From contig NC_051142.1 in the NCBI RefSeq assembly GCF_014839805.1, positions 19,066,589 to 19,130,588 on the forward strand: a DNA stretch of 64,000 bases, written 5' to 3'. Numbering within the stretch: position 1 is the stretch's first letter; every line of letters begins with the position of its first letter. The translations under genes and the position numbers were made by a program. The notes beneath the pieces were generated by a model. That model worked only from the letters and a program-made list of their open reading frames with translations. It did no database searches and was not told the origin of the DNA. The DNA comes from Manduca sexta (taxonomy: Eukaryota; Arthropoda; Insecta; Lepidoptera; Sphingidae). Below are positions 58,644-64,000 of the stretch, piece by piece.

Positions 58644-58889
58644 CTGAAAAATTTATACGTCGTGTTTTATTCGCGAAAATATTATACCACGTATGAATTT
58701 GGTATAGAAAATTTTATAAAATAATGTACTAAGTACCTTATCTATGAAATAGACTGAATGCTATATATGTTTCCTTTATTTTTTATTTATAAATTGTTTT
58801 AATGATCTAAACACAGAAACACTAAAACGTAGATTTACACAAAAAATATTCTTTGAAAATATTTGACAATTTCTTGATCAATGATCAAT

Positions 58890-58965
58890 TTTTTTTTTTT
58901 TTTATAATTCGTCCTTATAGGACAGGCTATAGTCTTACGACCATACTGCCTAGTCTTACGTATTT
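58890..58965 (-). repeat. Poly-T-headed retroelement tail
   Basis: A (T)15 run followed by ATAATTCGTCCTTATAGGAC and GGCTATAGTCTTACGACC. It is probably the 3' end of a retroposed copy, upstream of the VPS37A-like gene. Class unknown. Confidence 0.4.
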
Positions 58966-59562
58966 CTTTTCTTCAAATTTAAATTCTTAATATATTGTCT
59001 TTCGTAAGTATTCCAATTAGTAGTTTTCGTAAGTATAGTCAATTCCAGGTAAAGTATAATCCATTTTTCCAATTGTCAAATCCAGAGTAAATATCAATTC
59101 AGTACGATTTTCCTCGTCAGTGAATATGTTTCATACTATCCGTAAAATATGTTTTTACTATCCTCTTCTTAATTTAAAGCTTCATTGAGATATAGAATTT
59201 GCAATTCCACTATTTGCTCTTTGCTCCATGTATTGAGCGTGCTTCAAAATTTCAAAAACTTAGAGTAAGTACTTCCTCTAAGTTCAAATATAATCAATGG
59301 CAGATATCAGCCTAGCGCAACAAGGAACAAAAAATCTTTTGTATGGAATTGACATGGCATTTAATGGCGGATACTGCTATCTCTCTCTCTCAGTACAGTT
59401 TTTCTTTCTATTCCTCACCGCTATTATTATTGTTTGTTTATTTCCTGACGTTTTGGAATACATTTGTGTTTATTGATTTATGTTTGTATTATTTGTTATT
59501 CAAACAAGTAAAAATATACCAAAAAGTGTTTTTGTTGGTGTAAGTGAATACGTTTTAAAGAC
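58966..59562. other. Region between VPS37A and the THAP gene
   Basis: Head-to-head spacing of two divergent genes, so a promoter is expected here. No TATA box is convincing. No gene seen. Confidence 0.4.
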
Positions 59563-60536
59563 ATGCCACCAAAAAAACGTTTCATTACGTGTGAAATTTG
59601 TGGAGATCGAGCCAGTCGAATAAATCACAAAAGCAGAATGTATATGGCGAAATTTCCATTGGATGAGGTCAGGTAAGCATTAATTAGATGTTTTTAGTCA
59701 TCGCGCAGATAAAGTAGCTTAGAAATAATAAAAATTCTCATTTTCTAATTACCATTATGTTACTAGTGATGTTGTTATGATTATCGATATCGATACCTGT
59801 TTAAATTTATTAATCAATTTGCCCTCCGTAGTTTCACCCATTTAGGTCCAGATTCTGTGGGAACATAGTGATAAAAAGTAGTAATTCTAACTATCTTCAT
59901 ACCAAGTTTAATCGCAATCATTTTAGATTTTTTGCGGGTACGAATAATAAACATACAATTGCATGCACACGCTTTATAATATTAGTAAGACGATGACTGA
60001 TCATCAGGACAAAAAATACTAAAATCGTGTATGTGTCGGTGTGTGTGTGTGTGTGTCTGGTGTATGTGTGTACTTAAAAATGCGTTGAGCAATCAATGTG
60101 CCTGGTCACTGTTTATGATTTTAGGCTTAAATATACTTTAATAAGCAATTTATTTACAATTAAAAATATTTCCAGATGCCGAAAGTGAGTTCAGATTGTG
60201 GGAAAAGAAGATTTGATATATGTTCCCATAGAAAAGCTGCATACTTTGAAATATGTGTGTGGTTCTCACTTTAATAACAAAGATTTTAATAAAAAGAACA
60301 ATCGCCTTAGGAAGTCAGCTATACCATCGAAAAATTTGAAAGCTGATCCACTTCCTGATGAAATGTTGTTTGAATTTCCGTGCCATGTTTTTATAAACAA
60401 ATATTGCACAAATGATAATATCTTTCAAGAGAAGTGCGACAAAGAAGTGTCACCATCCTTTGACTTTATAATTAAATATTCTCATTGTACCTTGACCTAT
60501 CATAAGTGCAACTATATTCGCCTACATGGTGAATAA
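59563..60536 (+). pseudogene. THAP-domain gene interrupted by an in-frame TGA
   Basis: Exon 1 (59563-59672) starts MPPKKRFITCEICG, has the first C-X2-C of a THAP zinc finger and reads into KFPLDEVR. A clean intron (59673-60175, GTAAGC...TTTCCAG) joins phase 2 to exon 2 (60176-60536), which continues the domain with VCGSHFNNKDF (the C-X2-H pair). The invariant THAP tryptophan position, in the segment CRK-x-VQIVGK, is read as TGA at 60186-60188. The frame otherwise stays open for 116 codons to TAA. THAP domains bind DNA and occur in transcription regulators and in P-element-type transposases. The rest of exon 2 shows no known domain. Either a recent pseudogene, a sequencing error, or a short translated product starting after the TGA. 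Confidence 0.75.
60028..60075. repeat. (GT)n microsatellite
   Basis: An interrupted GT run (GTGTGTGTGTGTGTGTCTGG and flanking TGTGT words) in the THAP gene intron. Confidence 0.85.
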
Positions 60537-61078
60537 AGGATTTTATTTTAAAATACAATTATTATTCAACATGTGAAAGCTTTTCATTTTATTTCGAGTC
60601 CTCATTTTAGTCCCGCTTTGTAATTATAGTGCTAAAATGTTCACTGTATATTGTGAGTTGGATTGATAATATGGACTCGAAAATACATTATATGAATTAT
60701 ATCAAAGTAGCATTAGCGTTGATTGCCACCCAGTAGAATTTATCGATATCGATAAAAAGTGCTCACTACTATGTATTTTGTTCAGTTGGTAGTATTGTTA
60801 TTTGACGTTCCTGACGTATTCTTCCGTGATATTGGTATTGATACGCCATGTAAATTCGATTTTATTTCTTTGTATTAAGTCCTGTCTCTTAAAACGTAGT
60901 GATTATATTCTCTTTGGCAGATATTATCTGTCAGACTCAGCTGTTAAAGAACTGATTATAATACATTTTATAATATATGTCTGAAACCAATATCCTGTAA
61001 AATAGTTAACAAGTAAGACTTAATAACAATATTTACAATATTACTACGTAATAGAAATTTCAACGAAACAAACAAAAA
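60537..61078. other. Intergenic, no gene seen
   Basis: AT-rich spacer between the THAP gene and the 3' end of the LINE. No supported ORF; part may be LINE 3'UTR. Confidence 0.45.
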
Positions 61079-61082
61079 ACAA

Positions 61083-62021
61083 CTAAATATCATTTACAGT
61101 GTCTTTTATAAATTTATACAAGTAAACATAAGTTGAGGCATTCTTAAGCAACTCTTTTAAACATTGCGGGACCCGGTTAGGCTTCTTATAGATTTTTAAA
61201 AGCTCATCCGCCAACACAAGGCGCTGAATGTTGAAAGATGAACATTCGAAGAAAATGTGATGTAGTGATTGAATTTTTTGTGATTGACAATATTCGCAAT
61301 AGGGAGAATTAGCCATTTTAATACGATGAAGATGACAATTTAATCTATAATGACCAAAACGCATACGACAAATAATTGAATAAAATTTTCTATTGATAAA
61401 ATTATTTTTCTTGCAAAACCAAGGAGTGGAGTTTATTTGGACATCCATACTAGCAAACCAGTTTCCTTTATTTTCATGGTGTGTGTATTGATATGAATGT
61501 CTCCCCCATGCTTGACACATACGCTGTTTTAAGAAACTAACAGCGTCTGTGTGTGGTATGGATACAGTCATATCAATATTGGAATTAGGAATTAATTCTT
61601 GTAACTCAACAATTTTTTTGGCCAGGTAATCTGCCCTTTCATTTCCTATGACGCCAATATGTGAAGGAACCCAAACAAAACGAACTACTATATCTAATTT
61701 GGACAGTTCGACCCATAGTTCTTTTATTAAATAAATGACATAATTAGTGTTAGCATGAAATTGATTATTTGCAAGGTTTTCTAATACACTCCTGCTATCA
61801 CTAACTATTATCCATTTAGTATGGTCAGAATTACAATTTTTTATGTGTTTTAAAGCACTGAAAATGGCGACAGCTTCAGCTGTGAAGATACTAGCAGCTT
61901 TATCAATTTTTTTACCGATGCCTATATTTGATGAGGGCTCATATATGGCAAAAGACACAGCCCTATCATTTTTGGAGCCATCAGTATATATAAATTTATG
62001 GTCTGAAAATTTTAAAAGCAT
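61083..62021 (-). pseudogene. LINE RNase H domain and C-terminal Cys/His motif
   Basis: The 312-codon open stretch starts inside the polyprotein. RNase H residues are FIYTDGSKND (first Asp), FTAEAVAIFSAL (Glu), IVSDSRSVLENL (Asp) and WVPSHIGVIGNERADYLAKK (His/Asp). The C-terminus has CEYCQSQKIQSLHHIFFECS, the Cys-Cys-His-Cys tail common in I- and Jockey-type elements. It would remove RNA from the new DNA strand. It is separated from the RT frame by several indels, so it is not expressible as read. Confidence 0.9.
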
Positions 62022-62026
62022 ATTGA

Positions 62027-62459
62027 TTACTTCTTCTTTCGAGGGCAGGTCCTTTTTTGATTTAAAATTATATCAATAGATGGAAACTTACTAATGTAAG
62101 ATCCTTCATAGCAAGGCAAAATGTGTTTTGATTGATAAATGTTCATGTTTTTAATAAAGCTCATGAACTCTTGAAGACCTTGTAAAATATAAATTGGTTT
62201 AGGGGAGAATTGAGTAACAGAATGCAACAAGTTGGCCAAAAGATTATTATTAGTTACACTAAAAAAGTTTTAATATGAATCTTTCTTTCAAGTAATTAAA
62301 TCGAATACTTAATGGTGGGACATTACATTCTATTTGCATTGCATTTATGGGAGTGCTTCTGAATGCCCCGGTAATAATACGCAAACACTTGTTTTGCAAA
62401 ACATCTAAACTATTTACAATTCTAGCATCTGCAGCAAAAGCAATAAAAACCATATTCAA
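62027..62459 (-). pseudogene. LINE linker between RT and RNase H, broken
   Basis: Two short frames (62459-62259 and 62239-62027) carry the RT thumb and linker (NSLDVLQNKCLRIITGAFRS, then SYISKFPSID). The frame changes at a T run near 62265 and an A run near 62055. Confidence 0.75.
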
Positions 62460-62464
62460 AATGA

Positions 62465-63487
62465 CTACGAACTAACGATTTGTACAATAACAACAAAAAT
62501 TTGGGGGTCAGAACCCCAATATGAACCAGACAAGGACTTTAAAATGTTACATGCTTTATTTGCCTTATTAATTATATGTTTTAAATAATTATTCCAGGAT
62601 AAATTATATGAAATATGGACACCCAAAAATTTCACTTCAGATGTAGTGGGTAACAAACAATTATTATATTGCACAGCAGGTGTACTGTGACAATGTTTAC
62701 CAAATACAATAACTTTAGACTTGGATGGATTCACACTGAGATCAAGGTAAGAAAAATAGTTGTACAATTTTGCTAATGCATCATTAATTGTTGAAACCAC
62801 TTGTGATACATTAGTTCCAGATGTATAAACAACCAAATCATCTGCGAATTGTAAATTTTTAACATAAGGGCCCAATATTAGATTTAGTCTACGGATATAC
62901 AATATGAATATTAAAGGCGACAATATACCCCCTTGACAAACTCCTTTTGACGAAAGTCTAGGACCATAAAGGTGTCTATTAAATTTAGTAAATACTTCTC
63001 TGTTCATTAAGAAATTTTTAATCCACTTTATAATTTTTTCAGGAATCCCTATTTGTAATAACTCAAGGCATAGAATATCTATGTTTACACTATTAAAAGC
63101 ACCTGCGATGTCAAAGAATACACCGACCAAGTTTTCATTTGCGGATATAGAGTTTTGTATATCCAGCTGTAACTGGCAAACGCTTTCTCTAGCAGAACGA
63201 TTTCTACGAAAACCAAATTGATTGGAAGGTAATATATTATATTTTTCTACATAGAACTCTAAACGATGTTTAAGCAATTGTTCAAATAATTTACCAACAC
63301 AAGAAGTAAGTGCTATAGGGCGATAAGAATCGGGGTGTAACTTTGGCTTATCAGGTTTTAAAATTGGTACAAGGCAATCCATTTTCCAGTCTTGTGGTAT
63401 TATGTTATTATCCCAAAGAAGATTCAAGATTTGTAAAAATATCTCTAAACTTGTAACACTGAGCTTTTTGAATAAAATATATGACAT
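62465..63487 (-). pseudogene. LINE reverse transcriptase domain
   Basis: A 340-codon open frame with PDSYRPIALTSCVGKLFEQL (RT box 1), NQFGFRRNRSA, FFDIAGAFNSVN (first Asp), GVCQGGILSPLIF and the catalytic LQFADDLVVY. The frame ends at WGSDPQIF, where a T run near 62495 shifts it. It performs target-primed reverse transcription of the element RNA. The A-for-K change in the DIAGAF motif (often DIKGAF or DIEGAF) may be variation. Confidence 0.9.
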
Positions 63488-63611
63488 TCCGTCGAGACCA
63501 TAAGCAGAATCTCTACGAGATGAGATGGCTGATATGAGTTCTTTTATCGTAAAAGGATTGAGGAGAAAGCTATTGTTGGTATTTACATTATTGGTAAAAA
63601 GTAATTCTGAG

Positions 63612-63992
63612 TTATATTGTACAGAGTCCGGAGTATAATTCTATAAAAAAATCAGATACCCATAAGTCATCTTCATGATTATTAAAATTATAGGTTTTAT
63701 TAAATTTTCGCATAAATTTCCATATGATAGACAATGGTGTGCATCTATTAAAGGTTTCACAAAGAGAGAACCAACTTTTTCGCCTTTCTATTTTTAAAGT
63801 TAGTTTTTTAACTGCTCTAAGCCTTTTGAACTGTAAATAAGTTTCCTGTGTGGGATTATTCTTGAAAGATATATATGCAGTTTTGAAATTTGATACAGCC
63901 TGTGTACACTTTTGATTCCACCACGGAAGTGTAGGGCTTTTCCTATTGTTTCTCTGACATGAATGAGTTGTAATATTTGAGTTCTCATACAA
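63612..63992 (-). pseudogene. LINE segment upstream of the RT (endonuclease-RT linker)
   Basis: The frame includes TLPWWNQKCTQAVSNFKTAY, the PWWN-type linker found before the RT in such LINEs. It ends at SDFFIELYSG, where a run of T (A7 at 63645-63651 on the + strand) breaks the frame. It continues beyond the right edge in the direction of the endonuclease. Confidence 0.8.
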
Positions 63993-64000
63993 ATATGATC

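Larger units (their letters stand above)
61079..64000 (-). mobile_element. Non-LTR retrotransposon (I/Jockey-group LINE), 5' end outside window
   Basis: The ORF2-like coding order on the - strand is a linker (WWNQKC at 63930), reverse transcriptase, RNase H, and a C-terminal Cys/His motif, then the 3' end. The 5' part (endonuclease and ORF1) lies beyond the right edge. RNase H after the RT fits the I-type groups more than classical Jockey. The frame breaks at about 63648, 62495, 62460, 62250 and 62050, in A or T runs where I could inspect them. No poly(A) tail is obvious after 61083. Confidence 0.9.

Overview
The window looks like nuclear DNA of a moth or butterfly. It is AT-rich, its genes have GT-AG introns, and it is crowded with interspersed repeats of lepidopteran style (tRNA-derived SINEs, RTE-type LINE tails ending in TGA/ATC runs, short hairpin elements). 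It also carries three intronless bacterial-type glucose-1-phosphatase genes. All calls come from reading the sequence by eye; no database was searched.

Left half (1-42.4 kb). Two tandem + strand genes encode P-protein (OCA2/hoepel-type) multi-pass transporters. Gene A (211-6533) lacks its 5' part at the window edge and has ten visible exons. Gene B (28071-42440) has a complete coding region of 16 exons and 774 codons. Its last ten exons match gene A one for one in length and phase, so the pair arose by tandem duplication. Exon 13 of gene B and its gene A counterpart are far more alike than neighbouring exons, which suggests gene conversion. About 21 kb of repeats separates the genes. It includes a Ty3/Gypsy element (10891-16934) with identical 128-bp LTRs and a 4-bp target duplication, sitting inside an older SINE. 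Introns of gene B hold an intact DD37D mariner (30484-31790), a 1.6-kb foldback element with 0.6-kb arms (39507-41139), SINEs, LINE tails and a MITE.

Middle (45.5-52.0 kb). Three - strand single-exon genes encode secreted histidine phosphatases of the enterobacterial Agp (glucose-1-phosphatase) type. They probably descend from a bacterial gene that was acquired, given insect signal peptides and promoters, and duplicated.

Right part (56.4-64 kb). A four-exon - strand gene encodes a VPS37A-like ESCRT-I subunit. A short + strand THAP-domain gene is broken by an in-frame TGA. A - strand LINE with reverse transcriptase and RNase H runs off the right edge. The frame breaks in the Gypsy element and the LINE fall mostly in homopolymer or dinucleotide runs, so some may be uncorrected indels and not true decay.

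The host genes do not form one pathway. P proteins act in pigment-granule membranes, Agp-like enzymes are probably secreted phosphatases, and VPS37A works in endosomal sorting.
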